Source of the DNA: Streptomyces filamentosus
GTDB lineage: Bacteria > Actinomycetota > Actinomycetes > Streptomycetales > Streptomycetaceae
Length of the DNA stretch: 64,000 nt
Direction: 5' to 3'
Assembly (NCBI RefSeq): GCF_014654895.1
Contig: NZ_BNBE01000004.1
Location: 1,116,001-1,180,000, forward strand
A program made the position numbers and the translations under genes. The notes under the pieces are model-generated. The model did no database searches and was not told the origin of the DNA. It saw nothing but the letters and a program-made list of their open reading frames with translations. This document shows, one piece after another, positions 17,702 through 26,287 of the stretch; the stretch's first letter is position 1, and every line of letters begins with the position of its first letter.

Positions 17702-18667
17702 GTGCGCGGGGAGATCTGGTTCGCCGACGTGCTCCGCGCCCTGGAGGCCGCGGACACGGACGAACAGAGACGAGAAGTCGTCCGCATGCTGGGGTTCGAC
17801 TCCTCCTCCGTCCTCGCGGGCCCCGTCCCCTCCCCCTCGGGGACGGCGTCTCCCCCGCCCGAACGCTTCTCCCTGCCGTCGCACGATCCGGCTCCCCCGC
17901 CCGAGGACGAGCTCCTCGCCCCGCCCCCGGCCGAGGGCCGGGACGAGCCCGACGACGTGCTGACGGGACTGCCCCTGCTCCGGCCCCTGCGGTCCGCCGG
18001 CGAGGGGGACACCGTGCCCCGGAGGCCGGTGGAGCCGCTCGCCCGGCCGACCGGTGAGCGCCACCCGCTGCCGCACGAGCCGCTGCTCGTACCGCGCTGG
18101 ACCCGCGCCATCGTCCGCGCCCTGCTCTCCCGGCCGGTTCCCGAGGGCCCCGTCGACATCGACGGGCTGATCACCGGCATGGCGTGCCGACGTCCCGTCA
18201 CCCGCCTGCCCCGCCTCCCCGTGCCGACGCTCCGGTACGGCGTCCAGGTGCTGGTCGACCGGGGTGCGGGAATGCAGCCCTTCCGCCGGGACCAGGACGA
18301 ACTGCTGCACCGCGTCCGGGCGGTGGTCGCCCCGCAGCTGGTGGAGGTCGGCTACTTCTCCGACGTCCCCCAGCGCGGGACGGGGCCCGGCCCCCGGTGG
18401 GCCCGGAAGGACTACCGGCCGCCGCGTGCGGGCCGCCGCGTGCTGGTCCTCTCCGACCTGGGGCTGGGCGGCCCGCCCGGCCATCACCGGGGCACCCGTG
18501 AGGAGTGGGCGGACTTCGCCGGCCGGGTGCGGCAGGCCGGGTGCGGTGCCGTGGTCCTGTCGCCCTATCCCGTCCACCGGTGGGCGGAGTGGATGCCGAG
18601 GGTGCTGCCCCTGGTCTGCTGGGACCGGACGACCCGGCCCGGCCACATCGAAACGAGGCCGGCGTGA
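17702..18667 (+). CDS. vWA-like protein with degenerate MIDAS
   Basis: A 321-aa protein. Residues 1-30 form a small helical module (FADVLRALEAADTDEQRREV), then comes a Pro-rich linker, and residues about 180-315 look like a von Willebrand A fold: strand VQVLVDRGAGMQPF, strand VEVGYFSDV, strand RVLVLSDLGLGG and AVVLSPYPVHRW. The MIDAS motif DxSxS reads Asp186-Arg-Gly-Ala-Gly, so both serines are missing and metal binding is doubtful. The genes before and after are MoxR ATPase and CHAT protein, which is the VMAP arrangement. GTG start 3 bp after the ATPase; its stop overlaps the CHAT gene start. Assignment to vWA is by motif and context. Confidence 0.65.
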   Translation: MRGEIWFADVLRALEAADTDEQRREVVRMLGFDSSSVLAGPVPSPSGTASPPPERFSLPSHDPAPPPEDELLAPPPAEGRDEPDDVLTGLPLLRPLRSAGEGDTVPRRPVEPLARPTGERHPLPHEPLLVPRWTRAIVRALLSRPVPEGPVDIDGLITGMACRRPVTRLPRLPVPTLRYGVQVLVDRGAGMQPFRRDQDELLHRVRAVVAPQLVEVGYFSDVPQRGTGPGPRWARKDYRPPRAGRRVLVLSDLGLGGPPGHHRGTREEWADFAGRVRQAGCGAVVLSPYPVHRWAEWMPRVLPLVCWDRTTRPGHIETRPA

Positions 18668-21600
18668 GCGGTCCCCCCGACCACCTGCCGCCCGCCCCGC
18701 CGAACGGCGCGCTGGAACTGGCCCGGCTGCTCAGCTTCACCACGCGCATCGAGCCCGAGCTCATCCGGGCCGTCCGGCTCCGGTTCCTGCCCCGGCTGGA
18801 CGCCGGGGCGGAGGCCGACCTCTGGTTCAGCGACTGGGTGGGCGCCCGGACGCCCGAGGCGATCGCCCTGCTCCCGCAGTGCCTGCCCTACCTGCGGGCC
18901 GGACTGGCCGAGCGGCTGCGGTCCGAACCGGACCTCGCCGGAGTCCTCGGTCTCGTGAAGACGCACCACCGCGACCTGTCCCCGGCGCTGCTGCTGGAGG
19001 AACAGGTCACCTGGCACACGCTGACCGGCGACCTGGACGCCGCCGGCCGGCAGCTCGACCGCGTCCTGCACGCGCTGGTCCGGGAGGAGCGTTCCGGCCT
19101 CGCCGGCTGGTTCGCCGAGGCGTGGCACCGGCTGCCGGCCGAGGCCCGGTCGACCCCCACCGCCTGGGGCCTCGCCCACGCCTCCCGGCCCCACGTGCCC
19201 GCCTTCGACGCGGAACAGCCGGCGGACCTGGCGCTCGCCGACGTCGCCGCCATCGGCGACGCCGTGGGAGAGGTCCGCCTCGGCGTCCTCCGCGAGGGGG
19301 ACACCCTGGTACTGGGACGGGTGGGCGGGCGGAACGCCGCGGCCGTGTCCGTCCCGGACACCCGCCCCCGCCTGGTCGAGATCGTCTCCGACACCGGGAC
19401 GCGGTCGGTGCGGGTGGCCGGGGACGCGGTCGCCGTACGGGTCGAGGTGGGCCACGGGCCGGTGCACCTGCGCACGGGCACGGGGCGGGTCTACCGGATC
19501 GAACCCGCGCCGGAGCGGACCGCGCCGGACGTGGACGATCCCCGTATCGCCGACCTGATCCGGAGGCTCCGGGAGGAGGACCCCGGCCGGGCCGCCGCGG
19601 AGCTGGCCCCCGTGCTGTCGGACCTGCTCGACCGCTCCCGCACGGAAGAGGACCTCGCCTCCCTGCGCCGGGTGGTACGGCTCAGCAATCAGGTGTCAAA
19701 AGCGGGGCACTCACCGGGGGACTTCCCCCTTCTGGGGCTCGTCGCGGCCGAGGCGTACCTGTCGTACGGGATCCTCCAGGAGGACCGCCGGTCGCTCGAA
19801 CAGGCCCTTCTCGTCAGCGGGCTCGTGCTGGACTCCCCCGGCTTCGCGCAGAACCTGACCGCGCACGCCGTCCGCGGAGCCGCGCTGCGCGGGCTGTTCT
19901 CGTACACCGGGGACACCGCCCAGCTCCACCGGGCCCTGGAGGTCGCGGTTCCGGTTCCCGGCAGCTCCGGAACCACCGGTCCGGAGCACCGCAGGCTCGT
20001 CGCCGAACTGCTGTCCACCTATGTGACCCTCTACGAGGCGGATCCCGGGAACTCCGTCCTGCGGGACGCGCTGAGCCTGGCCGACCGGGCCTTCGTCACG
20101 GCCGAGGACGAGGCGTTCTGGGCGCTCCCCCTGGCCGGCATGCTCCTCGCACGCCACGAGGCGACGGGCGATCCGGCCGTGCTCGAACGGGTCGAGCGCC
20201 TCGCGCTGGACGAATGGCCGTCCGACGAACCGAGGGACGCCCGGACCGAGCGTCAACTCCTCCTCTCCCGGCTCTGCCTGGCGCGGTTCCGGGAAAGCTG
20301 TTCCCGCGACGATTTCGAGCAGGCCCTGAGGCACGCCCGCTGGGCCGTCTCCCTCGTCCCGCCCCATGCCCGGCTCCGAGGAGTGCGCCCCCGGCTGATG
20401 CTGGCGCACGTGCTGCGACTGCGGTTCTCCCTGACGGGTGAGCGTGACGCCCTCGACGAGGCCATCGCCCTCCTCCGGGTGGTGACGGCCGACACGCCCC
20501 CCTCGTCGCCCTGGCGCGGGACCGCGCACCACGACCTCGCCCGGTGCCTCGTCGACGGTCACCTCCGGAGCGGGCTGCGGACCGAACTGCAGGAAGCCCG
20601 TGCGGCCTGTGCCGCGGTCCTGACCGAGAACAGGGGACGCGGTCCGTCCATGGCCCTCCGGCAGGCGTCACAGGTCCTGGCCGGCGAGTGCCTGCTGCTG
20701 GACTACGTGGCGTCCGGGGACCCCGACGTCCTCCAGGAGGCCGTCCTCACGTTCATGACGGGCTGGGAGACACCCTTCCTCCTCGCGCCCCGGTCGCCCT
20801 GGTGCCCCATGCCGGAAATCGTCTCCGCCCTGCTGCGGGTGCCGGACCGTGAACCGGAGGGGGGAATGCTGGTCGAGCTGCTCGACGCCTGGGAAGCCGC
20901 GGTGCGGGCCTCCGAGGCCGATCTGGGATCCCTGAGGGCGTCCCTGTCGTCCCTCTCCCTCGTCCGGGCCGATCGGCTGTCCCGCCGTCCCGAGCCGTCA
21001 CGCGTCCACCTGTTCCAGGCGAACGAGGAAATACAGCGCGCGGTCACCTCCGCCGCCCATCCCCTCCTGCGGCTGCGGACCCGACTCTGCCAGACGGAGC
21101 TCGCCCTGCTGCTGGGCGACGTCGAGGAGGCGTTCGGCGCTCTGGAGCACGCCACCCGGGACCTGACACCCTTGCTGGTGCTGCCGCCCGCTCCCGCACA
21201 CCGCGATGCCCTCGCCCTGTGGGAACGGCTGAGCCGCGAGGTCGCGGCCCACGCGATCGGCGCCCGCGAGCCGGGCAGGGCGCTGGCCGTCCTGGAGCGG
21301 CGCGGCATCGTCATGACCGAGTACGGTGCGGGCGCGCCGAACGGGCCGCGCCCTCCCGCCGTCACGGAGCTGCGATGGCTGTGGGCGTACCTCCACCTCG
21401 GTCTGGACCACGTGTCACGGTCCCGTCGGCGGCGGGAGAGGGTCCTGCGGCTCATGGAAGCGAGCGCCAAGGCCGTTCCGGGAGTCCCCGTCCTCACCGG
21501 TTCCACCGCCCCGGAGGTCCTGCACCGGCCGGCCTCGGTGGCGGAGGAGGGCCCCGTCGTCGTCCTCAACGCCGCCGCCCACCGTTGCGACGCCCTCCTG

Positions 21601-22566
21601 GTGACGCGCCAGGGGGTGTCCGCGCTGCCGCTGGACGTGCGGCTGGAGGACCTGCGGGAGCGCGCCCAGCACTTCCGTTCGGCGAGGCCGCACGACGCGT
21701 CGGGCATACGGGCCTCGCTCGGGTGGCTGGCCGAGAGCACGGTGTGGCCGGTCCTCCGGGCGCTCGGTCTCATGCCCCACCGGACCGGCACGCGGTCCCC
21801 GGGGTCCTCGAAACGTACGGACCGCGCCGAGGACGAGACCCTGCCGCGCCTCTGGTGGTGCCCCACGGGCCCGTTCAGCGGCCTGCCCCTCCACGCCGCC
21901 GGCGGTCCCGAGCGGATGGCCCTGGACCACGCGGTCCACTCGTACGTCCCGAGCCTCCGCACCCTCGCCTCCGCGCGGCACCGCGAACGGCGGACGGACG
22001 ACGCCGAGCAGCGCATGCTCATCGTGCTGTCCTCCGGGGAACTGCGGTGGGCGAGAGAGGAGGTCGACCGGATCCGGGACATGGTGCCGCACACCCGGGT
22101 CCTGGAGGGTTCCGACCTCACCGTGAAGGAGGTCGTCGGCCGTCTGGCCGAGCACACCTACTTCCACTACAGCGGCAGCGCGAGCCGGCGGAACGGCCGG
22201 TCGGTGCTCCACATCGCCGAGGGTCTCGGCCGGCAGCACCTGCCGGGCGGCCTCGTCCCGCACGGCGTGCTCGCCTACCTCTCCGCCTGCGACACCACCG
22301 GGGACTTCCCCCCGGGGGACGACGGGGGGTGGACGGTCGCCGCGTCGCTGCAATCGGCGGGCTTCCGCCACGTGATCGGCGCACTGGACATGGTGGACGA
22401 CCGGGCGGCCATGCTGGTCGCGACGGCCTTCTACCGGCGGTTGCGGACGTCCTCCCGGAGGCTGGCTCCCGAGCGTGCGGCGCGTGCGCTGCACGGTGCC
22501 CTGCGGGAGGCCCGGCGCGACGGCTTCCTCCTGGAGGTCCTCACCATGGTGCACCTGGGGCCGTGA
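18664..22566 (+). CDS. Large helical-repeat protein with C-terminal CHAT domain
   Basis: A 1300-aa protein. Residues about 1-180 hold a mixed N-terminal domain, about 190-290 a beta-rich part (REGDTLVLGRVGGRN, VRVAGDAVAVRVEVG), and about 300-950 many helical TPR-like repeats. The last 300 residues match a CHAT caspase-like protease: LWWCPTGPFSGLPLHAAG, VHSYVPSLRTLASA, TYFHYSGSAS and GVLAYLSACDTTGD. The nucleophile Cys1209 is present, but the usual second His of the H-x-x-x-H-G motif is Ser1172 (HYSGSA). In VMAP systems a CHAT protease is a common executor; here it may be inactive or use another His. GTG start overlaps the previous stop, so it ends the operon. Confidence 0.82.
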   Translation: MSGPPDHLPPAPPNGALELARLLSFTTRIEPELIRAVRLRFLPRLDAGAEADLWFSDWVGARTPEAIALLPQCLPYLRAGLAERLRSEPDLAGVLGLVKTHHRDLSPALLLEEQVTWHTLTGDLDAAGRQLDRVLHALVREERSGLAGWFAEAWHRLPAEARSTPTAWGLAHASRPHVPAFDAEQPADLALADVAAIGDAVGEVRLGVLREGDTLVLGRVGGRNAAAVSVPDTRPRLVEIVSDTGTRSVRVAGDAVAVRVEVGHGPVHLRTGTGRVYRIEPAPERTAPDVDDPRIADLIRRLREEDPGRAAAELAPVLSDLLDRSRTEEDLASLRRVVRLSNQVSKAGHSPGDFPLLGLVAAEAYLSYGILQEDRRSLEQALLVSGLVLDSPGFAQNLTAHAVRGAALRGLFSYTGDTAQLHRALEVAVPVPGSSGTTGPEHRRLVAELLSTYVTLYEADPGNSVLRDALSLADRAFVTAEDEAFWALPLAGMLLARHEATGDPAVLERVERLALDEWPSDEPRDARTERQLLLSRLCLARFRESCSRDDFEQALRHARWAVSLVPPHARLRGVRPRLMLAHVLRLRFSLTGERDALDEAIALLRVVTADTPPSSPWRGTAHHDLARCLVDGHLRSGLRTELQEARAACAAVLTENRGRGPSMALRQASQVLAGECLLLDYVASGDPDVLQEAVLTFMTGWETPFLLAPRSPWCPMPEIVSALLRVPDREPEGGMLVELLDAWEAAVRASEADLGSLRASLSSLSLVRADRLSRRPEPSRVHLFQANEEIQRAVTSAAHPLLRLRTRLCQTELALLLGDVEEAFGALEHATRDLTPLLVLPPAPAHRDALALWERLSREVAAHAIGAREPGRALAVLERRGIVMTEYGAGAPNGPRPPAVTELRWLWAYLHLGLDHVSRSRRRRERVLRLMEASAKAVPGVPVLTGSTAPEVLHRPASVAEEGPVVVLNAAAHRCDALLVTRQGVSALPLDVRLEDLRERAQHFRSARPHDASGIRASLGWLAESTVWPVLRALGLMPHRTGTRSPGSSKRTDRAEDETLPRLWWCPTGPFSGLPLHAAGGPERMALDHAVHSYVPSLRTLASARHRERRTDDAEQRMLIVLSSGELRWAREEVDRIRDMVPHTRVLEGSDLTVKEVVGRLAEHTYFHYSGSASRRNGRSVLHIAEGLGRQHLPGGLVPHGVLAYLSACDTTGDFPPGDDGGWTVAASLQSAGFRHVIGALDMVDDRAAMLVATAFYRRLRTSSRRLAPERAARALHGALREARRDGFLLEVLTMVHLGP

Positions 22567-22611
22567 CCCGCACCGGGTCGGCCCGCGTCTCCTCTTCGTC
22601 CGGCGCCCCCG

Positions 22612-23409
22612 TCAGGGGGTCTCCCCGGCGTACTCCACCATGAGCGGGCTCGCCACGAGGCAGCGGGGCACCGCGCCCTGGCCGGAGAGCAGGGCCGTGA
22701 CGCGGGCGTACCCGAACATCGGGGCGGTGGTGTCGATGTCCTCGCGCCCGGCGTCGAGGGCGCGCAGCAGGTCGCGGATGCCCGTGGCGCTCGGGGCGGG
22801 GGCCAGGGGCGAGACCGGCTCCTCGTCGGCCCGGGGGCCGGAGGAGAGCGCCTCGACCACCTGTCCGGCCCTGGTGAGGAAGACGGTGCCGACGCTGTCG
22901 CCTCCGACCATCTCGCTCAGCGCGGGGCCTTCGGCGAGCTGGGGCGTCCAGCCCAGCAGGTGCCGGGCGGAGCCGTGCAGCAGCAGTCGGCAGCCGGCGT
23001 CCTCACCGGTGCCGGAGGCCGTCCCGGAAACGGTTCCCGAGTCCACGAAGAGCAGCAGGTCCCGGTAGGCCCCGCGGAGCGTGACGCAGCGCATGGGCGC
23101 CTCGAACTGCACCCACGTGCCGGGGCGGAGACCGGGGTCCTCGTACCAGAGTGCCGTCTCCTCCAGGTGCTTCTGCACCTGTCGCAGGTGTTTCATCCGC
23201 CCCTGTTCGCCGTCGGCCTCCTGCGCGTCCACGTCGACCCCGAAGCCGAACGGCGTGGACAGGCGCACCCCCGCGGTGCGCGGCGCGCGGCGCGGTTCCG
23301 GGAGGAACTGCTGCAACTTGCCGGCGGACAGGTAGATGACGTCACGCACTCGGGCCCCCAAGTCCGGTCGCCGGTCCTGCTGGTACGCGACGACCGGTGC
23401 CTCCACCAT
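22612..23409 (-). CDS. SAVMC3_10250-like hypothetical protein
   Basis: A protein of about 265 aa that resembles the SAVMC3_10250 (DUF7019) group of actinobacteria. The recognisable opening is RVRDVIYLSAGKLQQFLPE, followed by HLRQVQKHLEETALWYEDP and GTWVQFEAPMRCVTLRG, and later LLHGSARHLLGW. No catalytic motif is visible. I use ATG at 23409, just before the conserved part; an in-frame start at 23484 would add 25 residues. It is convergent to the CHAT operon with 45 bp between the stops. Whether it belongs functionally to that system is not shown. Family assignment is by recollection of the opening motif. Confidence 0.6.
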   Translation of the reverse strand: MVEAPVVAYQQDRRPDLGARVRDVIYLSAGKLQQFLPEPRRAPRTAGVRLSTPFGFGVDVDAQEADGEQGRMKHLRQVQKHLEETALWYEDPGLRPGTWVQFEAPMRCVTLRGAYRDLLLFVDSGTVSGTASGTGEDAGCRLLLHGSARHLLGWTPQLAEGPALSEMVGGDSVGTVFLTRAGQVVEALSSGPRADEEPVSPLAPAPSATGIRDLLRALDAGREDIDTTAPMFGYARVTALLSGQGAVPRCLVASPLMVEYAGETP

Positions 23410-23633
23410 ACGGGGCGCAAGGCACCGGACCGGCCTCGATCCGCAGACGGGAGCGGCCCCCGCTCCGGTGGGCCAGCGTGTCACTGGGGGTCGTGGCGGT
23501 CACGGCCCCCGGGTTGTTCCTCTCCCGCCACTGCCTGGGCGCGGCATGGGCGGCAGGGAACGGCTCGCCGCGTTCCCCCTGTTGCTGGAGTTCGTCCGGC
23601 GCCCGGCGGGCCCCGCGTCACCGCGGTCCGGCG

Positions 23634-25316
23634 TCAGCGCGTCGCGGTGGCGGCTCGGGTGACGTAGGCGTCGCGGTGGGTCTGGGTGAGGGTGTTGCCG
23701 TCCCTGTCGGTGAGTTCGGCGCGGAGGGACACCGTCCGGCCGGGGGCGGGGGTCGTCAGTTCGATGCGGCCGGCGGCCAGGGGGGCCGGGGTCCAGGTGG
23801 TGCCGCCGTCCGTCGAGACGGACACGGTCAGCGACCGTACGCCCACCCGGCGGGCCGCGCCCTGCACGGTCACCGCCACGCGGGTGGGGGCGTGGGCGGG
23901 GGCGGTGCCGTCGAGGGCGAGGTCGGGGCCGAAGCGTACGGCGCTCAGGGGGAGTTCGGTGGCGGTGGCGGTCGCGGCGGAGGTGAAGGTCCAGGTCGCG
24001 GTGACGCTGCCGCGCGGGCGGGTGGCGCTCGCCGTCAGGCGGTAGGAGGCCCGTCCGGCGGGCAGGGTGAACGACGCGTGCCCCGGCGTCTCGCCGCGGC
24101 GGGTCGCGAGCAGGGCGCCGTTGCGGTGCAGCGTGACCGTCGAGGCGGTGAACGGGGGCGAGGACGGCACGTGGCCGTCGCCGTCGGCGAGCAGCGGCAC
24201 GGTCAGGTCCAGGGTGTCGCCGGTGCGCTGGGCGACGGGCCGGGCGCCGGGCGAGGGGTCCAGGGCCGGGCCGTGGACGGGGGTGTCGAAGGTGTGCACC
24301 GTGGTGGAGCCGGGCGCGTACGAACGCCCGAGGACGAAGTGGCTGTTGGAGGGGCCCTCCGTCTCGGACGGCACGCTGTACACGAGGTCCCAGGTGCCGC
24401 GCTCGGCCGTGAAGTGGAACGTTCCGGTGCTCCCGAACGGCACCGCGAGCGGCACCGCCGGGGAGGGGCCCGGCGACGGCGTGAAGTCGACGAGGCCCGC
24501 GCCCGTCCCGGCGCCGGAGGCGGGCACCCCCGCGCGCACCACCAGCGTGGCCAGGTCGCCCGCCGCCGGGCGCCGCACCAGTCCGGTCGGCGCCCGCTCG
24601 CCCCGGAAGAGGTAGCCGAGCGCGCAGACGCCGGCCGGGCGCTTCCAGTACGAGTCCGCCCAGGTCCGTACGGCGCCGCGCTCGGTGTCCGGTCCCAGGT
24701 GCGCGACGCGCAGGTCGGGCGACCGCGCCATCAGGTTCGCGAACCCGGTGACCCCCTCGTACGTCACCTCGGCGAACAGTCCGGCCTGCTCGAACACGGC
24801 GTCGGCGAACGGCGGCCGGACGTCCACCGGGCGCGCGACCCGGGCGTCGAGCACGAGGGTCGTGTCGCGGTCGACGTCCAGCCGGGGCCGGACGAGCCAG
24901 TCGTTCCCCCAGTCCTCCTCCCCCACCGGCCTGGTGGAGAAGGTGGAGTCGAGCATGTACCGCCCCGCGGGCACCTGGAGGGTGACGGTGCCGGGCGAGT
25001 CCTTCACCTCCCGGCCGCTGCCGGCGTCGGGCCCGGACAGCGCGGTCAGCAGGGTGCGGTAGGCGGTGGTCGGCGCGCCGTCGCGGCCCAGGTGGACGAG
25101 GGTCAGGGCGTGGGTCCCGGCGGCGTCGGGGGTGGCGCCCGCGGTGGCGCGGGGGGCGGCGTGGGCCGCGGCGGCCGGGAGGCAGACCGCGGCGGTGCCC
25201 GCGGCCGTCACGGCGCCGAGGCCGCGCAGCACGGTGCGGCGCGTCGCCGCGCGGGGGGAGGCATCGGAGGAGGAGGTCGAGGCCGAGGGGGACGAGGATT
25301 CCGCGTACACGTTCAT
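23634..25316 (-). CDS. Tat-exported protein resembling the C-terminal part of large S8 peptidases
   Basis: A 560-aa exported protein. The signal has a twin-arginine motif, ATRRTVLRGLGAV, followed by a hydrophobic stretch and AHAA cleavage region near residue 55. The mature part is beta-rich throughout, with segments such as GRYMLDSTF, TGFANLMARSPDLRVAHLG, GTWDLVYSVPSETEGPSNSHF and SVTATWTFTSAATAT. These resemble the long non-catalytic C-terminal region of Streptomyces subtilisin-like proteases, but no Asp-His-Ser triad is present. It may therefore be an adhesion or substrate-binding protein. ATG at 25316 begins the signal peptide. It forms its own transcription unit behind a strong terminator. 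Confidence 0.68.
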   Translation of the reverse strand: MNVYAESSSPSASTSSSDASPRAATRRTVLRGLGAVTAAGTAAVCLPAAAAHAAPRATAGATPDAAGTHALTLVHLGRDGAPTTAYRTLLTALSGPDAGSGREVKDSPGTVTLQVPAGRYMLDSTFSTRPVGEEDWGNDWLVRPRLDVDRDTTLVLDARVARPVDVRPPFADAVFEQAGLFAEVTYEGVTGFANLMARSPDLRVAHLGPDTERGAVRTWADSYWKRPAGVCALGYLFRGERAPTGLVRRPAAGDLATLVVRAGVPASGAGTGAGLVDFTPSPGPSPAVPLAVPFGSTGTFHFTAERGTWDLVYSVPSETEGPSNSHFVLGRSYAPGSTTVHTFDTPVHGPALDPSPGARPVAQRTGDTLDLTVPLLADGDGHVPSSPPFTASTVTLHRNGALLATRRGETPGHASFTLPAGRASYRLTASATRPRGSVTATWTFTSAATATATELPLSAVRFGPDLALDGTAPAHAPTRVAVTVQGAARRVGVRSLTVSVSTDGGTTWTPAPLAAGRIELTTPAPGRTVSLRAELTDRDGNTLTQTHRDAYVTRAATATR

Positions 25317-25398
25317 GATCTGTACTGGGCCGGGCCCGCCCCGGGTTCCCGTGAGCCGCGTCACACCGCCTCGTACCGCACCCCGCCCCTCCTGGAAC

Positions 25399-25439
25399 GC
25401 ACCGGTCCCGGCTCCTCCTGGAGGAGCCGGGACCGGTGC
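25399..25439. terminator. Strong hairpin after the DUF6479 gene
   Basis: Two perfectly complementary arms of about 20 bp (25399-25418 and 25420-25439, core GGTCCCGGCTCCTCC) meet almost without a loop. It lies downstream of the leftward DUF6479 gene and upstream of the leftward Tat-protein gene. It insulates them. Confidence 0.8.
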
Positions 25440-25489
25440 GTCGCGAGGGCCTCGGCCGGTGGACCCGGGCGGGCCGGACGGCTCGGCGC

Positions 25490-25879
25490 TCAGTCGCCGT
25501 GGCCGGTGCCTCCGCTGCCGAATCCGCCGCTGGAGATGCCGCCCCACTTGCGCTGCTCCTCACTGGGAGGGGTCTGGGCGGCCTCGCCGCAGTTCCGCAG
25601 GTTGTAGGGCATGAGGCGGTGCTGCCCGTCGGTGTGGGGCACCTCGGAGGGCCTGCGGTACTCCGACACCTCACCGGGGTGCCGGTCGGTCACCGGCCGG
25701 TGCGGCTGGGTCTCCGGGTCCGGAGGGGGCAGTTCCCGCCGGGAGACCCGTATGCCGAGGGCGAAGGCGCCGATCAGCACGGCGACGACGACCAGACCGC
25801 CGACCACCTGGGCGAGGCCGGACTGCCAGACTCCGGCGGCGAGTTGCGGCTCGGCGAGGGCGAGGGTGTACGTGCTCAT
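25490..25879 (-). CDS. DUF6479 family small membrane protein
   Basis: A 129-aa single-pass membrane protein. After a short N-terminus there is one TM helix, VVGGLVVVAVLIGAFALGI (about residues 26-44), followed by RVSRRELPPP, a Pro/Glu-rich tail with EYRRPSEVPH, and a Gly/Ser-rich end GGISSGGFGSGG. This pattern is that of DUF6479, a Streptomyces family without known function. ATG at 25879 with GGAG-type ribosome site upstream. It lies 121 bp after a DUF6480 gene on the same strand, and the pair may share a promoter. Confidence 0.75.
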   Translation of the reverse strand: MSTYTLALAEPQLAAGVWQSGLAQVVGGLVVVAVLIGAFALGIRVSRRELPPPDPETQPHRPVTDRHPGEVSEYRRPSEVPHTDGQHRLMPYNLRNCGEAAQTPPSEEQRKWGGISSGGFGSGGTGHGD

Positions 25880-26000
25880 CGGGGTGTCCTCCATCGTCGG
25901 ACCGGCGCCCGCGGGCGAGGAACCGGTCGGGAGTGAGTCGGGGAACAGCCGGAAGGCGGCCGGCCGGAGATCCGGGACCGGGAGGGCCTCCGGCGGCCGG

Positions 26001-26180
26001 TCAGAAGCCGAAGATCCGGAACAGGAAGAAGGAGGCGCCGAGGACGGCACCGAGGACGATGAGGGAGACCCAGACCATCGGGTGTTCCCAGACGCCGCCG
26101 TCGGCCCGCTCGGGGTGGGCCGAGGAGGTGCTGCCCTCCACGGGCGGGGTTTCCTCAGGAGGTACGAACGGCACGCTCAT
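26001..26180 (-). CDS. DUF6480 family small membrane protein
   Basis: A 59-aa protein. The N-terminal half is polar with VPPEETPPVEGSTSS, a pattern of DUF6480; the C-terminal half is a single TM helix, VWVSLIVLGAVLGASFFLF, ending in RIFGF. Function unknown, probably membrane-anchored. ATG at 26180 is preceded by an AGGAGC-like site. Three 11-bp direct repeats lie 75-107 bp upstream and could be its operator. It is too small to be firmly classified, but the match of both halves is good. Confidence 0.7.
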   Translation of the reverse strand: MSVPFVPPEETPPVEGSTSSAHPERADGGVWEHPMVWVSLIVLGAVLGASFFLFRIFGF

Positions 26181-26254
26181 GATCGCTCCTTGTGTACGGC
26201 GGCCCCACGCCGCCCGTTCTCCACCGTCTCCCCCCGCCCCGGACGGCGCGAGAC

Positions 26255-26287
26255 GCATCGATCGCGCATCGATCTCGCATCGACCGT
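26255..26287. repeat. Three 11-bp direct repeats upstream of the DUF6480 gene
   Basis: GCATCGATCGC, GCATCGATCTC and GCATCGACCGT follow each other without gap. An 11-bp helical-turn spacing of direct repeats is typical of OmpR/PhoB-type response-regulator boxes. The start codon of the DUF6480 gene is 75 bp away. Confidence 0.6.

Noticed and set aside
22612..23409. SAVMC3_10250-like gene as part of the TIR/MoxR/CHAT operon
   Set aside because: It is on the other strand and convergent. There is no sequence evidence for co-regulation, so it is only listed as a neighbour.
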